Of a stretch of 64,000 nucleotides of DNA, positions 1 to 10,271 are shown one piece after another. Under the pieces are notes generated by a model that was not told the DNA's origin, made no database searches, and saw only the letters and a program-made list of their open reading frames with translations. Where the stretch lies: contig NZ_CP136925.1 of assembly GCF_037126245.1 (NCBI RefSeq), positions 1,690,001 through 1,754,000 on the forward strand, in the 5' to 3' direction. Position 1 is the stretch's first letter; each line of letters begins with the position of its first letter. The stretch is from Mangrovimonas cancribranchiae. Lineage in GTDB: Bacteria > Bacteroidota > Bacteroidia > Flavobacteriales > Flavobacteriaceae. The position numbers and the translations under genes were made by a program.

Positions 1-1073
<1,073 letters not shown>

Positions 1074-1250
1074 TACTTTTTGTCTTTTTAATGAGTTTAT
1101 ATTTAATATAAATATTATATCAAATCGTTAATTATTGCTCGTTACAATAATTTCCCAACAATCAAAATTTAATTTGATTATCGTTTCATGTATCTTTTCC
1201 AATATGTCAATGAACTTTACAATTAATAATTATTAATTATTAATTTCTTG

Positions 1251-1324
1251 TGGAGAATATCGGAGTCGAACCGATGACCTCCTGCGTGCAAGGCAGGCGC
1301 TCTAGCCAGCTGAGCTAATCCCCC
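1251..1324 (-). tRNA. tRNA-Ala (anticodon TGC)
   Basis: On the minus strand a full cloverleaf folds: acceptor GGGGGAT with ATTCTCC, D arm, anticodon stem CCTGC/GCAGG with loop CTTGCAC (anticodon TGC), and T arm with TTCGACT. The discriminator is A and no CCA is encoded. It sits in the 16S-23S spacer together with tRNA-Ile, the common arrangement in Bacteroidota rRNA operons. Confidence 0.97.
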
Positions 1325-1336
1325 CAATTTTTAAGT

Positions 1337-1396
1337 CAGCAGTATCAGTATTCAGTAATCAGTTACTGCGTACCGTAAACTGTGTACTGTAAACTG
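1337..1396. repeat. Degenerate CAGT/ACTG word repeats in the tRNA spacer
   Basis: Between tRNA-Ala and tRNA-Ile the sequence is built from near-copies of short words: TCAGTATTCAGTAATCAGT, then GTACCGTAAACTG followed by GTACTGTAAACTG. It encodes nothing that I can see. Low-complexity word arrays like this occur between genes in flavobacteria; here one lies inside a transcribed rRNA spacer. Confidence 0.6.
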
Positions 1397-1424
1397 GTGC
1401 TCAACCTCTAAAATTTCCATTTAG

Positions 1425-1498
1425 TAGTCTCAGGCAGACTCGAACTGCCGACCTCTACATTATCAGTGTAGCGCTCTAACCAGCTGAGCTATGAGACT
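1425..1498 (-). tRNA. tRNA-Ile (anticodon GAT)
   Basis: The minus strand folds as a cloverleaf with acceptor AGTCTCA/TGAGACT, anticodon stem CTACA/TGTAG, loop CTGATAA (anticodon GAT), and T loop TTCGAGT. The discriminator is A and CCA is not encoded. It is the first tRNA after 16S in the operon. Confidence 0.97.
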
Positions 1499-1576
1499 GT
1501 GCTATATAGATCTTTAAATTAACAGCAAGAGAACTAACCAAGTTTTAACCTCTTGTTTATTCAAGTCGTCTTTCTC

Positions 1577-3105
<1,529 letters not shown>

Positions 3106-3276
3106 TAAATCTTAAATAATTTTAACAACTTTGAATAAGTATTCTAAAAGGACTCAAAATGGTTTGTTCTCTCGTTGTTGAAATAATCCGTTTCCAAACT
3201 ATTTCTTACGCTGTCAATTCAATATTTTAATGAACGTTTTTTCTTTTCTTTATCGCCTTGTTTCGCAAAGCGGGTG

Positions 3277-3306
3277 CAAATATACAACCCTTTTTTAATT
3301 TACAAA
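3277..3306 (-). promoter_or_regulatory. rRNA promoter, 16S-proximal
   Basis: On the minus strand a -33 TTTG (3303-3306) is followed after 18 bp by the -7 element TATATTTG (3277-3284). This is an exact match to the Bacteroidota TTTG/TAnnTTTG promoter pattern. The bases after the -7 box are GCACCCGC. That GC-rich discriminator is shared with the distal rRNA promoter and with tRNA-Lys. The transcript would start about 165 nt before 16S. Confidence 0.8.
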
Positions 3307-3401
3307 AACTTTTTGAAGTTTTTTTTAATTTTTTTTCGTGCCGTATATTTTTTAAAGAACGTCTCGTTTTTTAACCACTGCTAGTGGCGTTTTCGAGGGT
3401 G

Positions 3402-3434
3402 CAAATATACAACCTTCCTTCTCTTCTAAACAAA
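3402..3434 (-). promoter_or_regulatory. rRNA promoter, distal
   Basis: This second promoter on the minus strand has TTTG (3431-3434), a 21-bp spacer, then TATATTTG (3402-3409), followed by GCACCCTCG. It lies 125 bp upstream of the proximal copy. The two share the 16-base run GGTTGTATATTTGCAC around the -7 box. Tandem promoters are usual for strongly expressed rRNA operons. Confidence 0.78.
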
Positions 3435-3586
3435 TTTTTTATGACCTTTTTTTGAAGTTTTTTTTAATTATACACCAACACCCCATAAAACCAATTAGTT
3501 ACAGTTAAATAAAATTTAAACACCTCATAATACTCATTTAATATTAGTCTTTTTTAGTTGTATATATATTAATGTAATTATTATAG

Positions 3587-3617
3587 TTGCTTGAGACATA
3601 TTATACGTTTATCTTTG
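3587..3617 (+). promoter_or_regulatory. thrS operon promoter
   Basis: TTG at 3587-3589, 20 bp, then TATCTTTG at 3610-3617 matches the Bacteroidota promoter pattern. The expected start of transcription near 3623 leaves a leader of about 25 nt before the thrS ATG at 3650. This also argues against any translation start upstream of 3650. Confidence 0.65.
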
Positions 3618-3649
3618 CATACATATTATATAATACCGAAATACAGTTT

Positions 3650-5584
3650 ATGATAAATATTACATTACCTGATGGTAGCGTTAAAGAATTTGAATCTGGC
3701 GTTACGCCTTATGAAGTAGCTAGAAGTATTAGTGAAGGTTTGGCAAGAAATGTTATTTCTGCAAGTTATAACAACCAAACAATAGAATCTACAACAGAAT
3801 TAACCAAAGATGGTTCTCTTATATTATATACGTGGAAAGATGATGAAGGCAAGAAAGCTTTTTGGCACTCCTCTGCCCACGTCCTTGCTCAAGCTTTAGA
3901 AGAACTGTATCCTGGTATAAAACTAACGATTGGCCCGGCTATTGAAAATGGCTTTTATTATGATGTTGATTTAGGCGAGCATTCAATCTCTGATAAAGAC
4001 TTTAAAACTATTGAAGATAAAATGCTTCAAATTGCTAGAGAAAAGCATGAATTTAAAATGCGATCTGCTACTAAAACAGAAGCTCTACAATTATATAAGG
4101 ACAATGAATACAAAACTGAGCTTATAGAAAACCTTGAAGATGGCACGATAACTTTTTGTGATCATTCTACGTTTACCGATTTATGTCGTGGTGGACATAT
4201 TCCTAATACAGGCATTATAAAAGCCGTTAAAATTTTATCGGTTGCTGGAGCTTATTGGAGGGGCGACGAGAACAACACACAACTTACAAGAGTTTATGGT
4301 ATTTCTTTCCCTAAACAAAAAGAGCTTAAAGAATACTTAGAGTTGCTTGAAGAAGCCAAAAAAAGGGATCACCGTAAACTAGGTAGAGAACTAGAACTAT
4401 TTACATTCTCTCAAAAAGTGGGACAAGGTTTACCATTATGGCTTCCAAAAGGCGCCGCTTTAAGAGAACGATTAGAAAACTTCCTTAAAGCTGCTCAAAA
4501 AAAAGCAGGTTACGAAATGGTTATTTCCCCACACATAGGACAAAAAGAACTCTATGTTACCTCTGGACACTATGCTAAATACGGTGAAGATAGTTTTCAA
4601 CCTATTCACACACCTAAAGAAGATGAAGAGTTTCTATTAAAACCTATGAATTGTCCGCATCACTGCGAAATTTTTAAACACACACAATGGTCTTATAAAG
4701 ATTTACCAAAACGCTATGCCGAATTTGGCACCGTATACAGATACGAACAAAGTGGTGAACTTCATGGATTAACTCGAGTAAGAGGATTCACACAAGATGA
4801 TGCACATATTTTCTGCACGCCTGAACAATTAGATGAAGAATTTAAAAAAGTAATCGACCTGGTATTATATGTCTTTGGGTCTTTAGGATTTGAAAACTTC
4901 ACTACGCAAGTTTCTTTAAGAGATCCTGAGAATCCTGAAAAGTATATTGGCGATGAAGAACATTGGGTAAAAGCAGAACAAGCTATTATAGATGCTGTTA
5001 AAGACAAAGAACTCGATTATGTAGTTGAAACTGGAGAAGCTGCCTTTTACGGCCCTAAATTAGACTTTATGGTGAAAGATGCCCTTGGAAGAAGTTGGCA
5101 GTTAGGAACCATACAAGTAGACTACCAATTACCTAAACGCTTTGAGTTATCTTATAAAGGTAGTGACAACGAAATGCATCAGCCAGTAATGATACATCGC
5201 GCCCCTTTTGGTAGCATGGAACGTTTTATTGCTATATTATTAGAACATACTGGCGGAAATTTCCCTTTATGGCTCATGCCAGAGCAAGTCATTGTACTAT
5301 CAATCAGTGAGAAATACGAAAAATACGCTGAAAAAGTTTTAAATTTGTTAGAAAATAACGAAATTCGCGCCCTAATTGACAACAGGAATGAAACTATGGG
5401 AAAAAAGATTCGGGATGCCGAAGTAAAGAAAATCCCTTATATGATTGTTGTTGGAGAGAAAGAAGAACAGGAAAACAAGATATCGGTAAGACAGCATGGT
5501 GGCGAGGATCTTGGCATGATTTCTGTACAAGAATTAGCAAACATAATTGGTAACGAGATAAATACATCTCTAAAACAATTTTAA
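3650..5584 (+). CDS. thrS: Threonine--tRNA ligase
   Basis: Class II threonyl-tRNA synthetase charging tRNA-Thr in the cytoplasm, 644 residues, close to the E. coli length of 642. The order of domains is: N-terminal TGS domain (from [10 protein letters not shown]); editing domain with [10 protein letters not shown] and the DLCRGGH cysteine/histidine motif; catalytic core with zinc ligands Cys in MNCPHH (near residue 335), His in QDDAH and His in [11 protein letters not shown]; and a C-terminal anticodon-binding domain. All three zinc ligands are present. I chose ATG at 3650 because an upstream TTG frame at 3587 overlaps the promoter and adds 21 residues not seen in the family. It is the first gene of thrS-infC-rpmI-rplT. 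Confidence 0.97.
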   Translation: MINITLPDGSVKEFESGVTPYEVARSISEGLARNVISASYNNQTIESTTELTKDGSLILYTWKDDEGKKAFWHSSAHVLAQALEELYPGIKLTIGPAIENGFYYDVDLGEHSISDKDFKTIEDKMLQIAREKHEFKMRSATKTEALQLYKDNEYKTELIENLEDGTITFCDHSTFTDLCRGGHIPNTGIIKAVKILSVAGAYWRGDENNTQLTRVYGISFPKQKELKEYLELLEEAKKRDHRKLGRELELFTFSQKVGQGLPLWLPKGAALRERLENFLKAAQKKAGYEMVISPHIGQKELYVTSGHYAKYGEDSFQPIHTPKEDEEFLLKPMNCPHHCEIFKHTQWSYKDLPKRYAEFGTVYRYEQSGELHGLTRVRGFTQDDAHIFCTPEQLDEEFKKVIDLVLYVFGSLGFENFTTQVSLRDPENPEKYIGDEEHWVKAEQAIIDAVKDKELDYVVETGEAAFYGPKLDFMVKDALGRSWQLGTIQVDYQLPKRFELSYKGSDNEMHQPVMIHRAPFGSMERFIAILLEHTGGNFPLWLMPEQVIVLSISEKYEKYAEKVLNLLENNEIRALIDNRNETMGKKIRDAEVKKIPYMIVVGEKEEQENKISVRQHGGEDLGMISVQELANIIGNEINTSLKQF

Positions 5585-5613
5585 AAATAACGTTTAACTT
5601 AAATTTATAAGCC

Positions 5614-6168
5614 ATAGCAATACGTAGAAGAAAACAGTCCCGTGGAAGGGTTAAAAAAGAAGATCAACACAGAATTAATTCAAAAATTAGAGCTGAAAAA
5701 GTTCGTGTAGTAGGTGATAATGTTGATGTTGGAATATATCCAATTAAACAAGCACTTAATATCGCTGATGAACAAGGTTTAGACCTTGTAGAGATTTCAC
5801 CAAAGGCAGATCCTCCTGTTTGTAAAGTTATGGACTATAAAAAGTTTCTTTATGAGCAGAAAAAACGCGAAAAAGCCTTAAAAGCTAAAGCTAGTAAAGT
5901 TGTAGTTAAAGAGATTCGTTTTGGTCCTCAAACCGATGATCATGATTACGAATTTAAAAAGAAACATGCTGAAAAGTTTTTAAAAGACGGAGCAAAGTTA
6001 AAAGCTTTTGTATTTTTCAAAGGGCGTTCTATCGTCTTTAAAGAACAAGGACAAATCTTGTTATTACGTTTGGCTCAAGATCTAGAAGATTATGGCAAAG
6101 TAGAACAAATGCCTAAACTTGAAGGTAAACGTATGACAATGTTTATAGCTCCTAAAAAAAGTAAGTAA
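5614..6168 (+). CDS. infC: Translation initiation factor IF-3, AUA start
   Basis: IF-3 binds the 30S subunit, blocks premature 50S joining and proofreads the start codon. The protein is 184 residues: a basic N-terminal tail ([11 protein letters not shown]), the N domain with [17 protein letters not shown] and [16 protein letters not shown], and a C domain ending [13 protein letters not shown]. The first in-frame ATG (5830) falls in the middle of the N domain, and a stop lies at 5608. Translation must therefore start at a rare codon in between. The AUA at 5614 gives the usual MAIRRR start; a second AUA at 5620 is possible. E. coli infC uses AUU for autoregulation, so the non-canonical start is expected to serve the same purpose here. 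Confidence 0.9.
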   Translation: MAIRRRKQSRGRVKKEDQHRINSKIRAEKVRVVGDNVDVGIYPIKQALNIADEQGLDLVEISPKADPPVCKVMDYKKFLYEQKKREKALKAKASKVVVKEIRFGPQTDDHDYEFKKKHAEKFLKDGAKLKAFVFFKGRSIVFKEQGQILLLRLAQDLEDYGKVEQMPKLEGKRMTMFIAPKKSK

Positions 6169-6233
6169 TCCTATCTATACATTATTTTAGATAGTTAAAA
6201 ATAAATAAGCGAAATATTTAAAAGCAGAAGAAA

Positions 6234-6431
6234 ATGCCTAAAATGAAAACAAAATCCAGTGCTAAAAAACGTTTTAAGTTAACTGGCACAGGAAAAATTA
6301 AAAGAAAGCACGCTTTTAAGAGTCACATCTTAACAAAGAAATCTAAAAAGCGTAAGCTAAAGCTAACTCACAGTACTTTGGTACACAAAGCTGATGAGGG
6401 AAGTATTAAGGAACAATTACGTTTAAAATAA
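6234..6431 (+). CDS. rpmI: 50S ribosomal protein L35
   Basis: Small basic large-subunit protein of 65 residues, beginning [20 protein letters not shown], which is the diagnostic L35 N-terminus. It lies in the conserved infC-rpmI-rplT order, 65 bp after infC. The infC-rpmI gap holds a possible weak hairpin (CTATCTA...TAGATAG, about 6170-6194). No independent promoter is evident. Confidence 0.97.
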   Translation: MPKMKTKSSAKKRFKLTGTGKIKRKHAFKSHILTKKSKKRKLKLTHSTLVHKADEGSIKEQLRLK

Positions 6432-6475
6432 GTGTAGTTTAGTTCGGTTAAAATTATTTATAAACCATGGAGTTA

Positions 6476-6510
6476 GGCCAACAATTTAAAAGTGTCATGT
6501 TTTAATGGCC
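6476..6510 (+). promoter_or_regulatory. Hairpin in the rpmI-rplT gap, possible L20 control site
   Basis: In the 104-nt gap before rplT, GGCCA (6476-6480) pairs with TGGCC (6506-6510), and inside it TTAAAA pairs with TTTTAA around a loop GTGTCATG. No U-run follows, so it does not look like a terminator. In E. coli and Bacillus, ribosomal protein L20 represses its own operon by binding structured mRNA. This hairpin is a candidate for that role, by inference only. Confidence 0.4.
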
Positions 6511-6535
6511 GCCTACTACAAAAAAATTTAAAATT

Positions 6536-6880
6536 ATGCCAAGATCAGTAAATTCAGTAGCAAAAAGAGCCAGAAGAAAAAAGGTTCTTAAGCAAGCAAA
6601 AGGTTACTTTGGACGTCGTAAAAACGTTTGGACAGTAGCTAAAAACGCGGTTGATAAAGCGATGCAATACTCGTACAGAGACCGTAAAGCAAAAAAGAGA
6701 ACATTCCGTTCGTTATGGATTCAGCGTATTAATGCTGGAGCTAGACAACACGGTATGTCTTACTCGAAGTTTATGGGACAGTTAAAAGCTAACAACATCG
6801 AATTAAACCGTAAGGTTTTAGCTGATTTAGCGATGAACAACCCAGAAGCTTTCAAAGCAATTGTTGATAAAGTAAAATAG
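6536..6880 (+). CDS. rplT: 50S ribosomal protein L20
   Basis: 23S-binding assembly protein, 114 residues. The N-terminus [20 protein letters not shown] and the central [21 protein letters not shown] block are diagnostic. It is the last gene of the operon and is followed by an intrinsic terminator 34 bp later. In other bacteria L20 also represses the operon by binding its mRNA. Confidence 0.98.
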   Translation: MPRSVNSVAKRARRKKVLKQAKGYFGRRKNVWTVAKNAVDKAMQYSYRDRKAKKRTFRSLWIQRINAGARQHGMSYSKFMGQLKANNIELNRKVLADLAMNNPEAFKAIVDKVK

Positions 6881-6914
6881 GCTTTCCGCCTAGTATAATA
6901 TTATTTCGCTTATT

Positions 6915-6942
6915 AAAAAATCCAGCATATGCTGGATTTTTT
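6915..6942 (+). terminator. Terminator after rplT
   Basis: A perfect palindrome, AAAAAATCCAGCA-TATGCTGGATTTTTT by halves, makes a GC-containing stem flanked by A and T runs. It ends the thrS-infC-rpmI-rplT transcript. Confidence 0.85.
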
Positions 6943-7007
6943 GTTTTCATAACATTTACATTAACCTAAATAAAAGTCTATTTTTTAGCTTTGGTAAAAC
7001 CTATTAT

Positions 7008-7835
7008 ATGAATCTATCTCAAGTAAAACTAGTTGTTACCGATATGGACGGAACGCTACTTAACTCAAAAGGACAAGTAAGCGAGGAGTTTTTTACATTA
7101 TTTAAAATGCTACAAAAGCATAACGTTCATTTTATTGCTGCAAGTGGTAGACAATACCATAGCATTGTTAGTAAATTGAATACTATAAAAGAAAATATTA
7201 CTATAATAGCAGAAAATGGTGGCATTGCAAAACGTAATAATACGCATTTACACGCAAACTATTTTCCTAATAGTGATGTTCAAAAAATCATTCCATTTTT
7301 AAGAAACATTAATGATGCTCATATTGTTTTATGTGGTGAAAAAGCGGCTTACATAGAATCTAAAGATGAAGCATTTATTACTATGTTTAAAGAATATTAT
7401 ACCGAATATAAAGTTGTAGAAAACTTAACTGAAGTAAACAATGATAATTTTTTAAAGATTGCGGTTTATAGTTTTGGTGGTGCTGAAGAGAACTTGTACC
7501 CTCACTTTAAACAGTTTGAAGATATTATTCAAGTGAAAATTTCTGGCAATAACTGGATGGATTTATCACACATTGATACCAACAAAGGTTATGCTTTACA
7601 GAAAATACAGCATGAACTAGACGTATTACCATCGGAAACTATTGTGTTTGGAGATTACAATAACGACTTAGAAATGTTACAATTATCTGAATTTAGTTTT
7701 GCTATGCAAAATGCACACCCTAATGTGAAACAAACTGCCAAATACGAAACTAAAAGCAATGATGATGGTGGTGTCGAATTTATCTTGAAAAAATTAATTG
7801 AGGATAAAGAGTCGTTAATTTCCAGTGACTGTTAA
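7008..7835 (+). CDS. HAD-superfamily sugar phosphatase, Cof type
   Basis: Cytoplasmic phosphatase of the Cof/YbiV subfamily, 275 residues. Motif I is TDMDGT with the nucleophile Asp12 and acid/base Asp14, motif II is ASGR (45-48), motif III Lys is in TNKG (near 193), and motif IV is GDYNND (215-220). The substrate cannot be read from the sequence; relatives act on sugar phosphates, FMN or pyridoxal phosphate. A TAGCTTTG -7 box at 6986-6993 leaves a very short leader before the ATG. The 3' end overlaps the convergent yjbQ gene by 21 bp. Confidence 0.9.
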   Translation: MNLSQVKLVVTDMDGTLLNSKGQVSEEFFTLFKMLQKHNVHFIAASGRQYHSIVSKLNTIKENITIIAENGGIAKRNNTHLHANYFPNSDVQKIIPFLRNINDAHIVLCGEKAAYIESKDEAFITMFKEYYTEYKVVENLTEVNNDNFLKIAVYSFGGAEENLYPHFKQFEDIIQVKISGNNWMDLSHIDTNKGYALQKIQHELDVLPSETIVFGDYNNDLEMLQLSEFSFAMQNAHPNVKQTAKYETKSNDDGGVEFILKKLIEDKESLISSDC

Positions 7836-8234
7836 TACCAAAGTTCTCCTGCCACCATAATTTCTATGCTCACATAAATAAATCCCTTGCCAAACACCAA
7901 GATTTAGTTGTCCATTGGTTATAGGAATTTGTATAGAACTTCCCAGCAAAGATGTTTTAATATGAGCAGGCATGTCGTCTTCACCTTCGTATGTATGTGT
8001 AAAGTATGGTCTGTTTTCTGGTACCATTTTATTTATATGGCTCTCAAAATCTATTCTAACCGTAGGATCTGCATTTTCATTAATAGTTAAACTTGCCGAT
8101 GTATGTTTTATAAAAACATGTAATATTCCTATATTAATATCTCTTATTTCAGGAAAACTATTAAGAATTTCATCTGTAATTAAATGAAACCCTCTCTTAT
8201 GCTCTTTTAAGGTTATTTCAGTTTGAAACCACAT
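7815..8234 (-). CDS. YjbQ/UPF0047 family protein
   Basis: Single-domain protein of 139 residues from the YjbQ family, often labelled secondary thiamine-phosphate synthase enzyme because some members have weak thiamine-phosphate synthase activity. Family hallmarks are visible: HTSASLTINENADP (near residues 45-58), HIKTSLLG, and the C-terminal LGVWQGIYLCEHR block with the conserved Glu and His. Its physiological role is unsettled in the family. It converges with and overlaps the HAD phosphatase gene by 21 bp, so each stop lies within the other gene. Confidence 0.88.
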   Translation of the reverse strand: MWFQTEITLKEHKRGFHLITDEILNSFPEIRDINIGILHVFIKHTSASLTINENADPTVRIDFESHINKMVPENRPYFTHTYEGEDDMPAHIKTSLLGSSIQIPITNGQLNLGVWQGIYLCEHRNYGGRRTLVLTVTGN

Positions 8235-8265
8235 TATATTATTATTTTCTCCTTAATCTGAAAAG

Positions 8266-8916
8266 TTACTTTTTAGTAATTGTTTTTAATCCTTTAAAGA
8301 ATTTGTACTCTCTAAAAACCATATACTGAAAGATGATATAGAATATAGAGTTAAAAATCCAAATATCAATATAAGGTTTATCTAGTAAAACCATTTCCAA
8401 ATTACCCGAAGTAAAAATTGAAATACTACACATTAAATAGAGTATTAAACCTATGGAAAAATTGAAATACTTGTGTTCAGATTCAAAATTTTTAAATATA
8501 AACATTATCGCATAAGCAACTAAAATAAGAGAACATGAAACAATTTCATAAATATTAAACTCCCAAAATAATTGGAAATTGGTACCATACATATAACCTA
8601 AAATAATTAACTGTAAAATAAGTACGGTTATAATAATACTCTTCATAATTTTTTCCTTGAAAAAGCTGTAGAAAAGAATACTTAAAAAAATAAACTGAAC
8701 AATAAAATAAAAATGAGATATAAAGAAATTCGTGTTAGGCTTTAATATTCCAATAGCATTACAACTAATTTCTATTAAACAAAGTGAAAAAAGATATATT
8801 AAAAATATTTTAGACACCTCTTTTCTTGTAGACTTATTTTTAAAAAACAACACCGTATTACTTATTAAAAACAGTAACCCGACTAAACTAATTAAATATA
8901 AATGTAGGTATTTCAT
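8266..8916 (-). CDS. Hypothetical multi-pass membrane protein
   Basis: Unrecognised protein of 216 residues with about seven hydrophobic segments separated by short polar loops and a basic C-terminus (KFFKGLKTITKK). I start it at MKYLHLYLISL (8916) because this gives a first membrane segment at once and a 22-bp gap to the gene upstream. The longer frame from 8982 would add a 22-residue Lys-rich tail overlapping that gene. It is more AT-rich than its neighbours. No motif suggests a function. Confidence 0.6.
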   Translation of the reverse strand: MKYLHLYLISLVGLLFLISNTVLFFKNKSTRKEVSKIFLIYLFSLCLIEISCNAIGILKPNTNFFISHFYFIVQFIFLSILFYSFFKEKIMKSIIITVLILQLIILGYMYGTNFQLFWEFNIYEIVSCSLILVAYAIMFIFKNFESEHKYFNFSIGLILYLMCSISIFTSGNLEMVLLDKPYIDIWIFNSIFYIIFQYMVFREYKFFKGLKTITKK

Positions 8917-8938
8917 AAAAATTTGGTCAACAAAAAAA

Positions 8939-10198
8939 TCAGGTTTTTTGTTTTTTCTTTTTAGCTGCTGGAAACAACACATTATTAAGTATAAGTCTGT
9001 AGCCTGGAGATGTAGGGTGTAAATCTAATTCTGTTTTTGGGTCTCCTACTCTATGGGTATAATCTTCTGGATCATGGCCTCCATAAAACGTAAAAAAACC
9101 TTTTCCTTTTATTCCATGAATGTATTTGGCTTCTCCGTTGGTTTTATTCTCACCCATAATTAACACGTTGCTTTTAATCTCATCTCTAGTAAAAGATGTT
9201 GTTTGCCCCATAAACCCTTTAACTAAAGCTGTGTGATTTTGGCATAACATGGTTGGTACAGGATCCCATTTTGCAGAAAACTCCATTAACGAAAAATAAT
9301 CTGTTGTTTTAGGAATTCTTCTTTTTGAGGTCATATCGATAGACGAAAACTCGTAAACCATAGGGCTTCGCTCTAAAATATAATCTGTAAATGCAAAAGT
9401 ATTATTATAGTTAATTTTATTTTGATAGTTTGGTGTACTAGCATCACCATCAAACATAGGTTCGCAAATATCTACCCCATCGGCAGATAGTGCTATATCA
9501 AAACTATCTGTTGCGCTACACATAGCAAACATAAATCCGCCACCTATAACATAATCACGTATTTTCTTGGCTACGGTTAATTTCTCATCAGACACTTTAT
9601 TATAGCCTAACCTAGTAGCTAAGGCTTCTGCCTCCTTTTTTTCTTCAATATACCAAGCGGCACTTCTATAGTTTCTATAAAATTTTCCATATTGTCCTGT
9701 AAAATCTTCATGGTGTAAATGCAACCAATCAAATAACAATAAACCATCGTTTAAAACATCTTCATCGTAAATTGTTTCATAAGGAATTTCGGCATAGGTT
9801 AATACCATGGTAACCGCATCATCCCAAGGTAATTTTCCTTTGGGAGTATAAACTACTATTTTGGGAGCTTTTTCAAGTACAATAGCTTCCATATTTTTAC
9901 TGGGACTGCTTATTTCGTTAAGTATCGCTTCAGCTTTAGAGTTTGAAATTATCTCAAAACTAACTCCTCTAATTTGGCATTCTCGCTGAATATTTTCAGT
10001 ATCTGGCAATAAAAAAGAGCCGCCTCTGTAATTAAGCAACCATTTAACTTTTAATTGTTTTTCTAAAGTCCAATAAGTAATTCCGTAAGCTTTTAAATGA
10101 TTCTTTTGGGTTTCGGCATCCATTGGAATTAAAATATAAGACGCAAAAGATGTTACTGAAACAAAAGAGAAAAACAGTATGGCTATAATCTTTTTCAT
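8939..10198 (-). CDS. Exported protein of a family often labelled asparagine synthetase B
   Basis: This is a 419-residue secreted or periplasmic protein: it begins with a signal peptide (MKKIIAILFFSFVSVTSFAS). The body (ILIPMDAETQKNHLKAYGITYWTL..., GGGFMFAMCSATDSFDIALS, FYGGHDPEDYTHRVGDP) matches a flavobacterial family that annotation pipelines call asparagine synthetase B. I see neither the N-terminal Cys nucleophile nor the ATP-pyrophosphatase motif of real AsnB, and AsnB is cytoplasmic, so that name is probably wrong. The GGGFMFAMCSATDSFD stretch has a Cys in a glycine-rich turn like class I amidotransferase or ThuA folds, which is only a suggestion. The C-terminus is very basic. Confidence 0.7.
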   Translation of the reverse strand: MKKIIAILFFSFVSVTSFASYILIPMDAETQKNHLKAYGITYWTLEKQLKVKWLLNYRGGSFLLPDTENIQRECQIRGVSFEIISNSKAEAILNEISSPSKNMEAIVLEKAPKIVVYTPKGKLPWDDAVTMVLTYAEIPYETIYDEDVLNDGLLLFDWLHLHHEDFTGQYGKFYRNYRSAAWYIEEKKEAEALATRLGYNKVSDEKLTVAKKIRDYVIGGGFMFAMCSATDSFDIALSADGVDICEPMFDGDASTPNYQNKINYNNTFAFTDYILERSPMVYEFSSIDMTSKRRIPKTTDYFSLMEFSAKWDPVPTMLCQNHTALVKGFMGQTTSFTRDEIKSNVLIMGENKTNGEAKYIHGIKGKGFFTFYGGHDPEDYTHRVGDPKTELDLHPTSPGYRLILNNVLFPAAKKKKQKT

Positions 10199-10271
10199 AG
10201 CTGAAATATAGTTAAAAAAAGTCCTAGAAAAGAAGGATTATAATTATTTTAACCCAAGAGTTAGCTTTGCT

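Larger units (their letters stand above)
3106..3649. other. rRNA leader and divergent promoter region, no gene
   Basis: This 544-bp stretch between the 5' end of 16S (minus) and the thrS start (plus) holds no protein gene. From left to right it contains the rRNA leader, two minus-strand TATATTTG promoters separated by 125 bp, poly-T/A tracts that could act as upstream elements, and the plus-strand thrS promoter at its right end. A short TTG-initiated extension of thrS (3587-3649) overlaps the promoter and is not counted as coding. Confidence 0.8.

Noticed and set aside
3587-3649. N-terminal extension of threonyl-tRNA synthetase from a TTG
   Set aside because: It overlaps the -33 and -7 promoter elements, and the family starts at the Met encoded at 3650.
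5830-6168. infC starting at ATG 5830
   Set aside because: This would cut the IF-3 N domain in half; conserved sequence continues upstream to the AUA at 5614.
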